NCBI GenBank assembly: GCA_934045905.1
Contig: OW203769.1
Coordinates: forward strand, 21,731,705 to 21,795,704
DNA: 64,000 bases
Source: Leuctra nigra
Lineage: Eukaryota > Arthropoda > Insecta > Plecoptera > Leuctridae
Reading direction: 5' to 3'
This document shows positions 1-14,366 of this stretch, piece after piece. Every line of letters begins with the position of its first letter. Position 1 is the first letter of the stretch. Made by a program: the position numbers and the translations under genes. A model generated the notes under the pieces. That model was not told the origin of the DNA, searched no databases, and saw only the letters and a program-made list of their open reading frames with translations.

Positions 1-721
1 AAAACAGTTACAATCACCTATAAAATGCTCTATTACATTCTAATGATTGTTGTGAATTTGTAATGAAGTAGATATAGGTACTTATAACGAATGCAGTTTG
101 TTGCCACACACTTTCTGATCTGAGCACACTCTCATTTATCACGTCAAATATCGACAAAACCACAAACTGACAGTTCATCAGTTTCTTGAATCAAATTCAA
201 TTTTTATGTTGACAAAAGATTGCAACCCTCAAGTTCGGTCACAGATATTCCTTCTCCTCATCAGCTAACCATAAATCACTGCCCCCACGATCAGATCGAT
301 CACTCATGCGCGCTGACACTAGAGGGCGGTGCTTTGTTTGACGCGCCACCTTTTCAAAAACATTCGAATAATAGGTCACGCGTTTCAATGATATCGACGT
401 GGTTTTTTGTTCGATTCAACTATTTGTTGACTTCTTCCTCTCTATTAGTTCGATATGAGTAAGGTATGAGTTTTTTGGATGAAAGTGAAGGTAGAAGGAG
501 CAGCTGCGTGGTTTTGGGACTGAAATGTGGGTATTTCTTGTGTGTTTTGATGAGTGAGTAGGCGAGATGATGAGCAAGTTTATTCGGTACACATTCTTTT
601 GCCAGGTTTTAGATGGTAAAATATACGCATTATCCTCTAAAGCTGCAAAATCATTTTTTTTACTTTTGTATGGGCCAAGTTTCTCAATGATATGCTAAAT
701 TTTAAAGAGTAGATTATGACC
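1..721. other. intergenic, nothing recognised
   Basis: The stretch is AT-rich with only short accidental ORFs. I see no conserved protein, RNA gene or clear repeat. Confidence 0.5.
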
Positions 722-966
722 ACATGGCAATCTCATTTGACGACACTGCTGACCAAGATCTGACTGGGGGACAGATGCTCTCAGAAAATAGTAATCATTT
801 TCTTGATTTAATTTAACCCCATTTTAATTTTTATTTGATACCATTTCTGTCTTTCTCATTAATTTATTTCGCAACTGTAATTAAAAACGACTATTGAAAA
901 ATTGCATGTTCCCTAGCAAAACAAACAAGATAGTGGTATGTTACCATAGAAACCAGGGTGATGCAA
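722..966 (+). repeat. dispersed ~245-bp repeat, copy 1
   Basis: The left end (ACATGGCAATCTCATT, then TGACTGGGGGACAGATGCT) matches the reverse complement of 49203-49265. The right end (ACCATAGAAACCAGGGTGATG) matches the reverse complement of sequence near 49015-49035 and 52250-52310. Both ends recur in the same relative order and spacing at 49010-49265, so this looks like one interspersed element, not chance similarity. No coding capacity is seen. The element class is unknown. Confidence 0.55.
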
Positions 967-1147
967 CTTCACTATTGCCACGGAAATAACCAATGAAAAT
1001 CCGGACCTTAGGACTTAATACCATTTTATCGTTCAGATTTTAGTTTTCTTTCCTATTTTTACGTCAGAAAGATGTTACGAAGTCATTTTTGTAGTTATCC
1101 TTCGATATATCAAAGGTATTTTAATAGTGTATATTTTGTGTCTATGA

Positions 1148-1300
1148 ATGTAGCTCAGTTGCTAGAACTCTCGCCCGGCAAGTGAGTGATCCCAGGTTCG
1201 AGCCCCGGTCCATCCACTAAGTATTTTCACACTCACATCCCTCACATCCTGACTCCCTGAAGTACCAACAATCATCTCATCTTTAATAGTTTCATCTGCC
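1148..1300 (+). mobile_element. tRNA-derived SINE
   Basis: The head has a polymerase III A-box-like TAGCTCAGTTG followed about 45 bp later by a B box, GGTTCGAGCCC, with CTCTCGCCCGGCAAGTGAG between them. The same head is present in reverse at 59340-59395, and the two copies also share downstream sequence outside the tRNA part (TATTTTCACA, CACATCCCT). No clean seven-base acceptor stem is formed, so this is a tRNA-derived retroposon and not a tRNA gene. Confidence 0.65.
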
Positions 1301-4300
1301 GTGTTTGCAGCTTAGACCTGGTAATAAACTGAGAGTGTGCCATGATGTTATGAACCACGGCATGTTTGATCTACTCGGACACGGCCCGTGCACACCTGGC
1401 GCTAAAACAACATGATAACATGCGCATGCGCACACCACGTCATGAAGGGGTTCATCAAGATGGACGACGTACGTCAAAGGTACAAGGCCGCAAGTACATT
1501 TACTCAATTTTATGTTCAATTTGCCTACAGTTCGATTTTACTGCAATTTGACTGGAGTCAACAAATAAAGTAATATTGAAGAATTCTCTTACACAAAGAC
1601 TCATGTCATTATATACAAATATGATTGGATGAACGCAGAATTACGGGCTTTTGAGCCAACCTCAAGCATTATTGATATGGATCTCCGCCCTTCTACCTCT
1701 GAGGAACAGGACTTTTTATCCAGCATGCTAGTTTGATGTAGGTGTATGGAAAATGAACATGAATTGAGAGAGACTCACCACAATATATCAGAAGTCCAGG
1801 GATTCAGACAAGGTCAGAGTCAGAGCGAATAGTACGAAAATAAATGAAATACCTACAAATGGTTTATCGAATAGTTTGACACCTAATTATATTGAAATTT
1901 CAACACAAATTCAATCGATAATATTATCTTTTACATTAAATAATACATAAATTACATTGGCCCCCAATTCTATATCTAAAACGAAATCATTTCAGATTCA
2001 TGTCTTCCTTATCCTTAATTTCCGAATTGTCGCTGAGAAACCTTTGATGAAAATCCAAAAAATCGCCGAACGCACAGAAAGCTGCTATAAGCTGCCCTCA
2101 AGACACTATATTCACTATTCACTATTCAACAAACCGAAACGGGAGATTATATGTTAATTTATCTTCTTTCGCTAAAAAGAAGAGACAACAGCATCTCACT
2201 AAATGTAATCGTTGGAGCTTAATTAAGAAGTCCTGGGGTTGGTAGGACTATATCAAATTACAACTTACTTTTCGCGTGACAATTTCCTTATCTCAATGAT
2301 ATTCACGTCCTATTTGAGATGAGATGAACACTTTAAACTTGTCACTGTGACAACTGTTTATATAATTCCACCCTTGGAACTAAAAATTACCTCGTGTCTA
2401 CCTTATAATCTTCACTTGTAATCTTTATAAACTGTACTGACTATGTGTAAGTATTTTATCTGATATTTTATGTTAGCTTTGCAACTCTAACGCAACGCAC
2501 GGGATAAAAAGCAGGTGCTTCACCTCAACAAACGCTCACACGTGGCCACGGCAATTCACAAATAGCCATCAGTTTTTTCCTTCATCTGTACCTTTTTGAT
2601 ACCCCCCTTGAACCAAGCCGCCACATAAGTGTGCTAGACTCATGCATATTGAATCCTGCGCACGAGGGGCACCTTTTTACATCGCACGAGTCCGTTTTTC
2701 AGGTTCTCTATACCCTCAAAAACACTGATATATCCCCATTGTCCGTCCCTCGGACCATTCCGGTTTTTATAAATGTATAGGATTTTTATTCAGTAGCTAT
2801 AGTCCAGTGTTTTGTTAGTCCCCCCCCCCCTTCCCCCATCCCAACCACCCCTCATTGATGTGTATTTTTATCCGACAAAGATGGCCGCACACGTATAGCA
2901 CGCGAATACTGGCTCTCCCCCTACCCTTAATGGGGTGTTTTAAGGGTGGATCATCCCCCAAAGAGAGAGGAGGAAAAAGCTCACCCTCCATACGGACGTT
3001 CTTTATTAAGAAAGGGAAACAACCCTCAAAAACCCAGTGACTAAAATAATCCACCCTAACCTAACCTAACTTAGCTCGGAGGGGTGACAGCACACGATCA
3101 AATATATGAAGAAGAAACGATTTTTTTTTCGATTTTTCAAACGTACTTTTTTTTGTTTGACTAGCTTTCCCCCTTGATGTATCATCAGCCAATGGGATTG
3201 CTTGGTTTTATTAAAAATGTTCCCCAACCAATGGGAGACTAATTAGATTAAATTTATACAAATGAAAAGAGAGTGTTTTTTATGGTGTGGTTTTTTATGG
3301 AGTGTTTTCGAGTAGGGTTTTTAACGCATTAGCCAATGAATGAACGGCTGAGATGATGTGATCAGCCAATGGTTTGTTAGATACCTGATCAGATATGGAG
3401 ATTAAGTCTTCGGAGTTTATTACGTCCTTTACACCTAAACCGAGTGTGGAAAGATGATCCAAGATTCTTATTTTTAATGAAAGAAAACGCGCTCATCCTC
3501 TTTACATGTTTTAAACTAGCAAAAATGTCCAAATAAATAACATAATCTTGTGGACTTCCAGTGAAGTGAGATGTGTTTTTTAGAGTTTTGATCCAGGAGA
3601 TGAAAGGTGTGATTATTGTACCTGGAGCTGGAAGTGAATGGAACGACAGGCGTGAAATGAAGTTGAAGAGATAAAGTCGTTGCGATCTCCATTCAGTTCG
3701 TCACGCAGTCACGCACGTCACGAGACCACGCGTGACATTGTTGTCACTATCAGCGATCTCAACACGTTTTATAAACATTTGGCAGCTTTTTATTTATTTA
3801 TTCACAGTTTTGGGATATTTCGTCATGTTTTATATACAATTATATATTTTTGTCAACAGTTTAATCAAAATCTTTTTGTTATTCTTTGTCGCGTTATGAG
3901 CAAGCTAAAATTCAGAAACTTGTAACATTTATGAAACATTTATTTTTACTGTGGACAAAATAGAAATTGTTAGTTAAATTAATTAATTTAACATAACAAC
4001 GCCCACCGAAATAAAATTTTAATAGTTGGATGTTACGTTGTAGACAAAAATGGTGAAAGTTGCTATCAACCAACTTTTTCCGTGCCCATAGCTTTAATTT
4101 ACCTTCTAGATATACAATTTTAAATAAAAATTCACGTATTTTTTGCCAGTCTAAAATTTAAAGTTCCTTCGTACCTACTTAGTTACATAAATATAATTGC
4201 AACTACTTAAATCAAATCATGGTTATAATCATGGTTATCATCATGGTTATCATGGTCATGGTGATCTTATGTTGAACTGGAAGCAAATTTGAGCATATTT

Positions 4301-5598
4301 ATGTTCTTCGCCCGCAGCCCAAAACGATTTAAAAATGTAACAATATCAAGGTGCAAGACGGTCAAATAATAAAACATTCTTCCATGAATGGAGGTCTTTA
4401 TGTAGCTCATTGAAAGGGAGGTATCTGCAAGAAATGGCTGCTGCTTGGTGACCACTCATGAATGTCTATTCTGTTTTTTCTCGGCAGAATTTTGACCGGA
4501 TGTGCGGTGGCTAACATGTGCCACTGCAAGGATAATCGCCTGGATTAGTGACCGTAAAAATCTCTTATTTTCATGTCGCGAAACCAAGACGCAGCAAAGA
4601 CGTCGCATACAACATCTTGACGTCACTCGAACAAGCTCGAACATGATTAGAGACATTTACAATTGCAATCAAACTCAGGATCAAAATAACTGAAATTCTT
4701 CAATCATGTTGTTTTCAATTTATGTTTTCATACTTATTCGTCAATATGTTATTCAATTATTTTTCACTTTCTGTTACGTGTTTTAATTTGATAAAATATT
4801 TTGTTTTGATATTGAGTCTGGATTCAAAACATTGATCCTTGGAAATAAGATTTAGCCAGAATATTAAAATCACTAAAACTGTTAACATAAAAACGTAATT
4901 TGGAACCTCGAAATGAGAAATACAAATACAAAACTAAGGTTGCATGTGATTTAGTTGAGCTTCCTGAAAGTTTCAAATGAAGATTTAAAAATATGAATTA
5001 CTGTCGTTTTTATTTAGTAATACCAAGTACTGATAAACGATTGAATAATTTCTCAAGAGACCAGTGGTGGTGTCTTACCATAAGTTCAAGAGAAGAGAAA
5101 TTGCCACTGAAGTATGGTTGCCATTCGTTCGGTTTTACCCGGATATGTCCTCTTTCAGCTGTATTTTTTGTCTGGGTGTTTTTTTAGGGATTTGACGAAA
5201 TGTTCGGGATTTTTGAGATTTTGTTAATTAGTAAAAATGTTGTTACAAATCATTCAAAACCAGAGTTTACTATAATGAGAGCTCAATAATTTCCAATAAT
5301 ATTTTGTTCAGTAATAGAATACATTTCAAATAGATTTCTTGGTGCTCAAAAGTGCTTGGTGTTTTTCTCAAATTCGCTTCAGAAAAGCAAACATTTTCCG
5401 GTGCGTATACAGAAGGTTCCATTTCTCGAGAAAATGAATTATTTGTATACAATAAAGTCAAGTAAATTCACAATTGAATGAACGTTCTTTCCTTTTTATA
5501 TTTTATAAGTTGTTATAATGGAGCCTTTTTGTGTGATCGTATATGACAATAACTTGCTCAATAGTTCGAATTTAGACGAACAAGCAAAATCATATCGC
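1301..5598. other. intergenic, no gene recognised
   Basis: Only short ORFs without recognisable domains are present. A C11 tract lies at 2820-2830. A short CCTAA run near 3056-3070 matches the insect telomere unit but has only about three copies. ATGGTTATCATC-like short repeats lie at 4218-4265. Confidence 0.5.
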
Positions 5599-5829
5599 AT
5601 CTGCAGCGCGATTGTGTAAGCTTCACTTCCGAGTTGGACGAGCATAGTCTAATCTCGTCCATCGTCCATCTCCTAGATGCTGAGTGTGTAAGTAACTCAC
5701 TTTAGAGATGGAGTCCTACACCTCTAGCCAGAGTTAGACGGAATACATATCTAAAGTGAGTTACACACTCAGCATCTAGGAGATGGACGATGGACGAGGA
5801 AGTGAAGCTTACACAATCGCGCTGCAGAT
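5599..5829. mobile_element. foldback (long inverted repeat) element
   Basis: The left arm at about 5599-5706 reads ATCTGCAGCGCGATTGTGTA onward, and the right arm at about 5750-5829 is its reverse complement, ending CACAATCGCGCTGCAGAT. The loop is about 43 bp. The left arm has an extra 25-bp segment (about 5630-5655) and a 4-bp insertion relative to the right arm; otherwise the match is almost exact. This is MITE-like with no coding capacity. Confidence 0.8.
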
Positions 5830-8800
5830 ATAACGCTCTGTGACGGGGGCGCTGTGTTGTCGTGGACTCTGTCTCTGCCTCCTTGATCACTGATCAATAT
5901 GTCCAACTGTCTGCTCGATGACCGACCAGCTGACCTACAGCTGCAGCCGGTGCGTTGCTAACTTGACACCTACCCCCGCCCGTGCTACCAAATGATATGA
6001 CTTCTCACTGTGGCGTTTAGAAACAGATGACAGAAAATACACACGGAACAGCGAGTTAAATATAATCAACATTATAAGCATGAGGTATTAAAATTGTCAT
6101 TGTCAAAATTGACAAAAATCTTACAACCGGGTTATATATAAAATTATAATATTTGCATTCTCTTTTCTTCCAATTTAATAACTAATCGGGTTAGGATCGG
6201 TATTGCCATTAGTTTAAGCTACAGATAGCAATTAAACGCCACTTCAGAATAGGTACTCGGTGTATTTCCCTTCATATACTGCAATTTAATTCCAGAGCTT
6301 GTTCTAACCTCAGGATACATTGACTGCAGTTTTTTAAGCTATGTCGCAGTATATACATAATGGTAATACACCACATTTCCTGAAGTAATATAAGTATAAT
6401 ATAATATAATTATTAAGCCGGTTGGCCGGTTCTGTCGTATCTTTGTCTTTCTGCTCTTCACAATCTTCATTCTCGCTCTCTTCATCAATTGTTTCTTCCA
6501 CTGACCACTCCCCTCTACTTCTCTTCATCTTCCCACTCCCACCATCTTCCAAGCAAATTACAGGAACAATATTGATCGAATTTATGAAACGACAGAAATT
6601 GTATAGATTTCCATTTAATTGATTTTGCAACATTATAGTGCCATAAATCACAGAAACCTTTCAACTAAAAAGAACGAATTTTCTTTGCTCGGTCCAGCTC
6701 TGTGGAGAAGAAATCTGAGGATTGTGAATTGACCAAAGAACAGACCGAGGGGGAAAAGAGCAATAAATAAGATAAAATAGTTGTGTTTTGTGTTTGAGTC
6801 GCAGCTTTCACGTGCCCGAGTGGCGGAGTAACCCATTTCCAACATCTGCCCGGGCTGTGGACGCAGGGCACGCGGGCAGCGGGCAGCGGGCAGCGGTCAA
6901 CGTATCGAGATCACTACTTGCTGATGGATGGACCATTAGAAACAATGTTAGATCTTGGATTGCGTCTTTTTGAACACCTTTAGAGCGTCTCTCCCGTTTA
7001 GCTTTTTCCTTCTGTTGGAGCTACGTTCAAGTTCAAGTAAGACCACTTCTATGATCAAGCTGAAATTCCATACACAACAAGCTGAAAACGAACATAAAAA
7101 ACTCAGATCATTGCTCAAGAAACCTCTTGATAGCTGACACGACACTTAGTTCAATCCATGAATATAATATCTGGTGAGAGTGTTACTAAAAATTGCCTTT
7201 GTTGCCGTCCATATGAATCAAATTATCACATGCATTTGATGCTATACACTTATCTCTGTTTCTCGTCTCATAGGAATGCTTTCAATAAAAATATAAACAT
7301 GTATACTTGTTGGGTTGTATTTCCATATGCCCTAATGATTTATTTTGTGAAAGTACGAGTAGGTTGTACATACCTCCCCATGCTAAAATAAATAAATGTA
7401 ATTATCGGTCCTCTCTCTATTTGTTTGTTCGTAACTTTGTTTTTCCTGCAATGCCTAGGTCAAACGGTTCAACCAATCTATCCGAAATTTTGTGCAAATT
7501 TCACAGTGGTCTCGTGTACAGTTTTTTGAACTAAATCATGTGATTGATTGAAAATTAAAAATGGAACCGTATGAGAACTTTGCATTGCCATTTTGCAACA
7601 ACCTATGAGGTGTTTTTGACAATTTTCAGACAAATCTGTCCAGAATTTCAAGAATAATAGACATTTTATTGACTGTTTATATGATTGTTAGTCAAATTTA
7701 TTCAAAGAACATCAAATAGGTAGGTAAGTACAAAATTATCACTGCTCCTTTGACGCAATTTCAATAAGATTTTCTTTATCTATTTCCAAAGTATAGATCA
7801 GCAAGTTACACGCATATGAATTCGAATGCAATACGAATGCTCGCTTATCAACGCGTTACACAAAGCGTTTTCATAGTTATTTTACATCGCAACTATTAGA
7901 AATTAATTCATATTTCCTGTTATTTTCCAAAAATGGACGTCATATGATGTTGGAAATATCATCTTATCTTTGAACATGCTAATTATTAAAGTAGCAACTA
8001 TATTCCAAATAAATAATGTTTCAATATTTTAACGTGTATCAGCCCCCTGCCCCAATGATCTGCGTGGGTTTAAATATCTCCATGGTAACAAAGCATCCAG
8101 TGGACCGTGAAACCCTCAATCTCGTCAACAACCCTACAGCTCTCACGGGCCGTGGCCAAACTTTTTCAACAAAATGTGCAACAAAAAGTCTGCAAAAACA
8201 GGTCCAGTTTCCACACTTGAGCCCACAGAAAAATAAAATACTCGATCTTTTTTGGGCGTAAACAAGTTCACCAATGTAACCAAATCCATGGTAAATAGCT
8301 TCTTCGGAGGTTAGTGTGTAGGTGGGGGTGAAAGGATTACTGTACAATGACCCTTTGCTACGAGACCTTGAAAAAATGAGAAAAATAAGGGCTGATGGAA
8401 ACAGCTTCCACTGGAAGGATTTTTAGTGGTTCTTTGAGCATCTGCGTCTATTTTTGCTGGACCATACGGTGATTAGCAAACACTGGTCATCTTCTCAACA
8501 CATGGAAAACCAAGCTGATGGATGATTTTCTACAGGAAACATATTTGTGTCTCAGTATGGGAAAATATGTTTGGACCTTGTTTCGGGACTCGGGAAAATA
8601 TGTCATTGAAACGTATCGCGAAATTTGTTATTATATAAGTTTAAAAAAAGTCACTGTGTGTATACATTAGGAGGACTGAGGAGAGCTTATTGTAGTTGAA
8701 ATCAAATCAATTATTATTGCACCGTGCACGTTGCTCACAAAAGATATGATATTAATATTATTTAAATAATAAATATAATATTATTTACTTATAATAAGTA

Positions 8801-11800
8801 AATTCCTTATCATTGCGTATTATTATCATCTTTACTAAAGTATCTATCTTGCATTAGGTATCACTCTAAATATGAAATTGATTGATAGGTCAGATTTGTT
8901 GATCTCCCTCTTTCAATGGGTTGCTATGGCAACAGTTCTATTGCAAGGTCTATTTTGTCCGGTCGAACCTGAATTCAAATAATTCTCAATTATCATAATT
9001 GATGACGATAATAATTAGTATTATCGATGTTTTATTTTCCAATTTATAAATTTGTCAATTTTCCATCGTTTCAATTTTAATTTTCAATTTAAAAGCTGCA
9101 CCTAACTCCAAGTTTGAGCTTTGCAAAACTTGTTGATGTCCTAACAGTACAGTTTTGAGATCGTTTATATCTGTCAGTGAAACGGTAAACTGAGTATTTT
9201 TCAGGTATTTTTATTCTTTCGCCTCCATGCGAATTTTTATGTTGAGTGCAACCCTAAATAACTCGTCTCCAAACTTTAAATAATGTATTTCTATCTATCA
9301 AGTTGTCATTCTGCCTCCAATTCTTTACAATTCAATTGAACTGTCATTGCTTTTCACTACAACAATGGCGGAAAGTGCTAAGGAAATTTACTACGAGTGG
9401 TTTAGTGTTATTTTGGCAATGGTTTCGCCCTGCATGCGAATTGCCTGGTTACGCTTTATTCAAACACTTCGTGAATTTCTACGTCTCTCATTGACGATTT
9501 CAAATGGTTAGTTTTATTCTAAGGGTTTTATTGCATGTTGTCTGCGGAAGGTGGGAATCCAACTCCTTTCAATCTTTGTTCCTGAAGTGAAAACAAATTC
9601 CAGGATTGTTGAAGAACTTTGACCTGAAAGTATTATTTCCAAAATGCAAAACAAGTTTAAAAGTGAGTGAGATCCACGAATTATTTTCAAATAGGAATTT
9701 TAATACACGAAGTTTTTAATCAAAACTTAAGAGTCAGATCATGTCATGAGTCAAACATTATCTTATTCACATGATATATTTCACTTATCAAATCCATTCA
9801 CCCAGTATAGGTATATTTTTACATATTTTGACGATGTTGAAAATACTTCTATTTCACTCAGAATATAAAATTCTATTTCGTTTCCAAAGAAAATATCATA
9901 TTCATAATTACAGAGGTTCAGAGGTTCATAATTACACAAAATATCAGGTCAGATTTGCGAAATAATACGCGTAGCATAATGTTGTAAGAAGAAATAGTAT
10001 TTTATTGTGTAACAAGACTCTTGTGATTTACAGTGGTCATTTAGTTCGTCTAAAATCCGCAGCATATTGCAAAAGATCGGGATAAAAGGTTCACGGAGAT
10101 TTACTACGTGTCCGCCATGATTATTGTCATAGAAACATTTTCGAATGAAAAAAGGGACGAAGCAAATATTTCCAGGGTTGTTTACGCATATTTTACAAGG
10201 GTGGTTTCTTCAAAGGGTTGCGAAAGGTTTTTGCGAAGGCTTTCAATCTGACACTCAGGTTTCATTTGACCTTGGTTGGAGGACAAAACGGATGGAAAAC
10301 TGCGTGGATTGAAAACATCCTTTCGAAGTGTTCGAAATGTTTTCAAATGATGGAATGTTTGATTTGAAATATAATTCTTCCACTTCCGTTACTAATGAGT
10401 TCTAACCATTGATATGTTATGTTCTAACAATGCATAACATCCTTTGTAGGAGGATTCTAAATTCACGCAAATAGCTCGAATTCTTAGATCAGTTAAGATT
10501 TTAAGTAGACAAAAAACTTAATATTCTCCAAATTTGGCGTATTTTGTGTGTTCCATTCTCTCTGGAGTGCTACATTTTAGTTATTTTTCAATAATGGAAA
10601 CCATACCAATGAGAACTGCATGAAATTCTCATAAATTCCCAACGCGATATGATTATAGTTTCCAATCTCTTCGAATGCAATTTTCAATTACCAAAACGTG
10701 CATATTCTCCCACCAACTGCCCACGCACATTGCGTTGTGTGCATTATAGGTGCATGATGACGTAGAAGGTCACGTGTCAGATGTTAAAGGTCAATCAAAC
10801 TGCAGCAAAGTTCAAACATATCACATGAAATATTCAACAAGTGAGTGAACATGTCTACGATGCACTGGATATTGTATTATTCACTCAATTATTGTCTGTC
10901 AGTGAAAATGAAGGATTTGTGCAGACTTTTAGTCAGTCAGTATGAATTGATGATGGATGGATGAAGATTTACACTTGGACTGAGAATGTATAGAGTGACA
11001 TAACTTTAGGAACCAAGAATTAGTAAATGTGTTTCATTTGAATAAAAATTACTCACAACGTTCCAATTTCCTTATCAGTCTTCTCAAAACGTCACTTATA
11101 ATGGGAATAAGTTGAACGATGCTTGGTTGTCACACAGTAATTAGTAATGGAACCTTACAGAAGCATCAGCAACAAAGAAAATTTGCAAATTTTGTTTCGA
11201 ACATTGACAAAATGAATAAGGTGTATGATATCGTTAGCCCGGCCTATTACTTTACACAATTTGGTGAGATTATTTTGTATTTAACACAACATAATTCAGT
11301 TTTCAAACGGACATTCATAACGGATACCCTGTCATTTTATTACCTAGTTTCTCACAAAATAGTGCAACAAATGGACCAAAAAGTAATTGTTACTCGTTCC
11401 ATTTAATTCCAATTCGAAATAAGTACAATGCATGGATAAGTACAATCGAACGGTCTCTTTGACATTCTTCTTTGATCATTTTCAACCGCCCTCAAGATTT
11501 CAACTGACAAAACCTCAACACAATAATCTCAGCAGGTCTCTATTGTAACCGGAAGCCGGATCAGAAGTAGGAACGGATTACGGAAGTGACGTCATATGTA
11601 AACTCATGTCCGCCATTGTTGAATTGTAAAAACTGTTACAAAGCTGTGCTGTAATTGCCGGTGGACAATGAGTGACATTTTATTGAGTTGTGAGGTGACA
11701 ATGAGGGTGAAGGTAAATATTGCACCCCCTATTGTGCCAGCCTCCCACACTTCCCAACTGATGGGGGTTGAATTACAACTGGACATCTGCACGGATTCGG

Positions 11801-14330
11801 ACGTTTGGTTGAGATGACATCTGATGATATTGGTGACGTTTGCGGGATTCAAACGGTCCAGAGTTGAATCGAGCGTTAGAGAGAGTTAGAAGGCCGGATG
11901 TCAATTTCTGTGATTCTTTAGGCGAGCTCAAAAACCAGGAATTCTGCCTTCTTCCAATCTTATTTTGTAAATTTCCAATCATTGGATCTCCAAAAAGATA
12001 GTTTTTCAGGAGAGAAGAGAAACTGTTTATAAACAGTTAGTTACATATGATAAGGTAGTGCTGCAGTCTTGTTTTCTGTCTTATTATTCTAGATGGAGAT
12101 ACAAGCTATTTACTTACCATCTGATGTAGTGTGTTTTTAAATTTTTTTAGATATCAAACTCATTTTCGTCAAATATGGAGATACGTGGTCCTGATTCTTA
12201 GACATCGATATGAGTCATTGTGTAAGAGCTCATAATCATAACTAGGGCTAGGATGTTTAGGTCCTATGAAACGTCCAAAAAGGCAGGCAAATAGTACCTT
12301 AAAACTATTTAAAAAAGTACCATAAAATCCCGAAAAAGGACCTATGAAATGTTATACTGTGTAATATTCGTCAATATATTATTCGATTTATTTTTTTAGG
12401 AGTTGAATTTGGAGTAAGATGTTAAAAGGAACTTAAATTATTATATGAATGTGTCAATTAAATGAGATGATGAGTGGAGGATGGACATTTTGTGAAGACA
12501 GCAATATGTTGTTGAACTCGAAACAAATATTTGATATCATTTTCCCCAATAATCTAAAATATTGAGAAAAGGGCATTTTCAGGCAAAATGAAACTCATTA
12601 TTTTTGAAATCAGGAACACATGAATCATATTTGTACATCATTTTTTGACGCGTCTGAACAAAAAAAGGATATGTCATAACATCCTAGTCCTAGTCATAAC
12701 TGTTTTTCCTAACAAGTTAAATTTTACATTGGTCATTGGGGCTAATTTAATTCAGTTTTACAAATTTCCGACAAAATTTAATCTACTATTGACATGGTTG
12801 TCAAAGTGATCTATCTAAAAAAATCCAGAAAGATTGAATCAATTATATCTTCTCCCTTTCAAATTTTCTCTTCGCTTTTACTTTTTAACAATGATTTGCC
12901 ATGTAAATTGCAGCATTCATGGAGGTATTGTGTTCTATGCTCTACCTGCCAAGCGCATTGTATTTCTCCATTAGCCAAAAACGAATTTTCTTTTTACCAA
13001 ATAGTCGATAATTATTATCGGCAAAAGTAAAAAAGGGGGGCTTTTGACCATCTGCTTTCATAAATCATTGGCACGAAAACAATGAAAACCACAGCCCTCT
13101 CTTTCATTCTTCAACTAGTAGGCCGTCATTACTTGTTACAAAGTTGGTCATTACGTCAACTAAAGTTTTTTGTGTTGAAATGTGGCAAAAGAACTTCTCG
13201 CAATACTTTAGCTCCTGACACCTGATGAATTGCTGGGAAGTATTGACAAAAGCCAAACGCATTGACTGTAAACCTTTTTTTACCTACTCCTGTTCAAAAT
13301 AACAAAAGTATGCCACAAAGCTATAATTGTTGTCGATCAGTAGGTCAAAATTTAGGGGCTGTTTTTTTTCTCAAGACGAAAGAATGTCTGTTGTATTTTT
13401 TGACCAGTGGTATTTCTCAGGATTACAATAGACAGATCGCACGCTCTGTCTGGGGGAAAATGTTTCCGCTCTCCTTTAGTTTTCAACTTTTCACCTGGTT
13501 TCGTCACTTTCAGAAAAAGACATGAAATTCTGAGTCATATCCGGCTCTAGATTGAAAAAAAATATAGCCGCAAAGTACAATTTGGTTTTTGACGATGGTA
13601 ATGAAAAATCTTGAGTGAATACCCGTAAGATTAGAATATCTAATTGTCAGCATTTTGTCCGTAGATCTAAGAACTCTCGGAATCGAACCCAGGTCTTGCT
13701 CACATTTCTATATTCTGCCTTGATTAAATTTACAATTTAAAAAGCTAGATGAGATAAAATACTCAACAAAATCAGAAGCCTGGACCTAAATGTTTGCACC
13801 TCATTTAAAATTACCTAAATGTTTCCTGGAATCTTCTTTTGCTTGGATTCAGATGTTTCTTTCTACCCCAGTAATCTCACAGAGGGAAAATATCGCCTGC
13901 CTTTGAACACTTCTTGGAACTCAGCCATAGGGGTTGAAAAATACAGTCAGGTAAACCTCAAAGAGTCCATTGAAAATCACCGACCAGTTCAAAAAACATC
14001 CTGGACTTTGACTAAAGATTATCTTTCTTTGAGAATCAGTTGGTAAAAGTCTCACTCCAAGTTTTAATTTTGATTGAATATCCATTATAAGAAATAATTG
14101 TTGTAAAAGTGAAATAATTGCAATATCCAAAGCTAATCAATAGTAAATTAAACTTTACTTTTTGGATTTAATTTAAGAAAACATTTATTAAAAAGTGGAA
14201 TAAATTAAATTTAAACAATTAATAATTTATTTTTCTTTCAATTGGAAATAAAATATCAACGTAGGACTTATTTGAAATTGAAATACCTAAGTGACAAGGA
14301 GATTAAAGGAGATTAAGGATTATTGCAGGA
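5830..14330. other. intergenic, no gene recognised
   Basis: About 8.5 kb of AT-rich sequence lies downstream of hunchback on its 3' side. ORFs are short and show no recognisable domain. A short interspersed motif (GCTCGCTTATCAACGCGTTA) occurs at about 7840-7870, and a possible reversed SINE B box (GAATCGAACCCAGG) lies at about 13680-13695. Confidence 0.5.
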
Positions 14331-14345
14331 TCACAACATAGTCAA

Positions 14346-14366
14346 TTTATTACAATATGATTTATT
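14346..14366 (-). terminator. candidate hunchback poly(A) signals
   Basis: Two AATAAA hexamers on the minus strand (TTTATT on plus at 14346-14351 and 14361-14366) lie about 515-535 bp past the hunchback stop codon. I noticed none closer to the stop. This placement is inferred from the hexamers alone. Confidence 0.3.

Noticed and set aside
1148..1222. functional tRNA gene
   Set aside because: A and B boxes are present, but there is no clean acceptor stem, and the body is shared with a second copy at 59230-59395, so it is a SINE.
3050..3075. telomere or interstitial telomeric array
   Set aside because: Only about three CCTAA units; too short to mean more than a chance or relict match.
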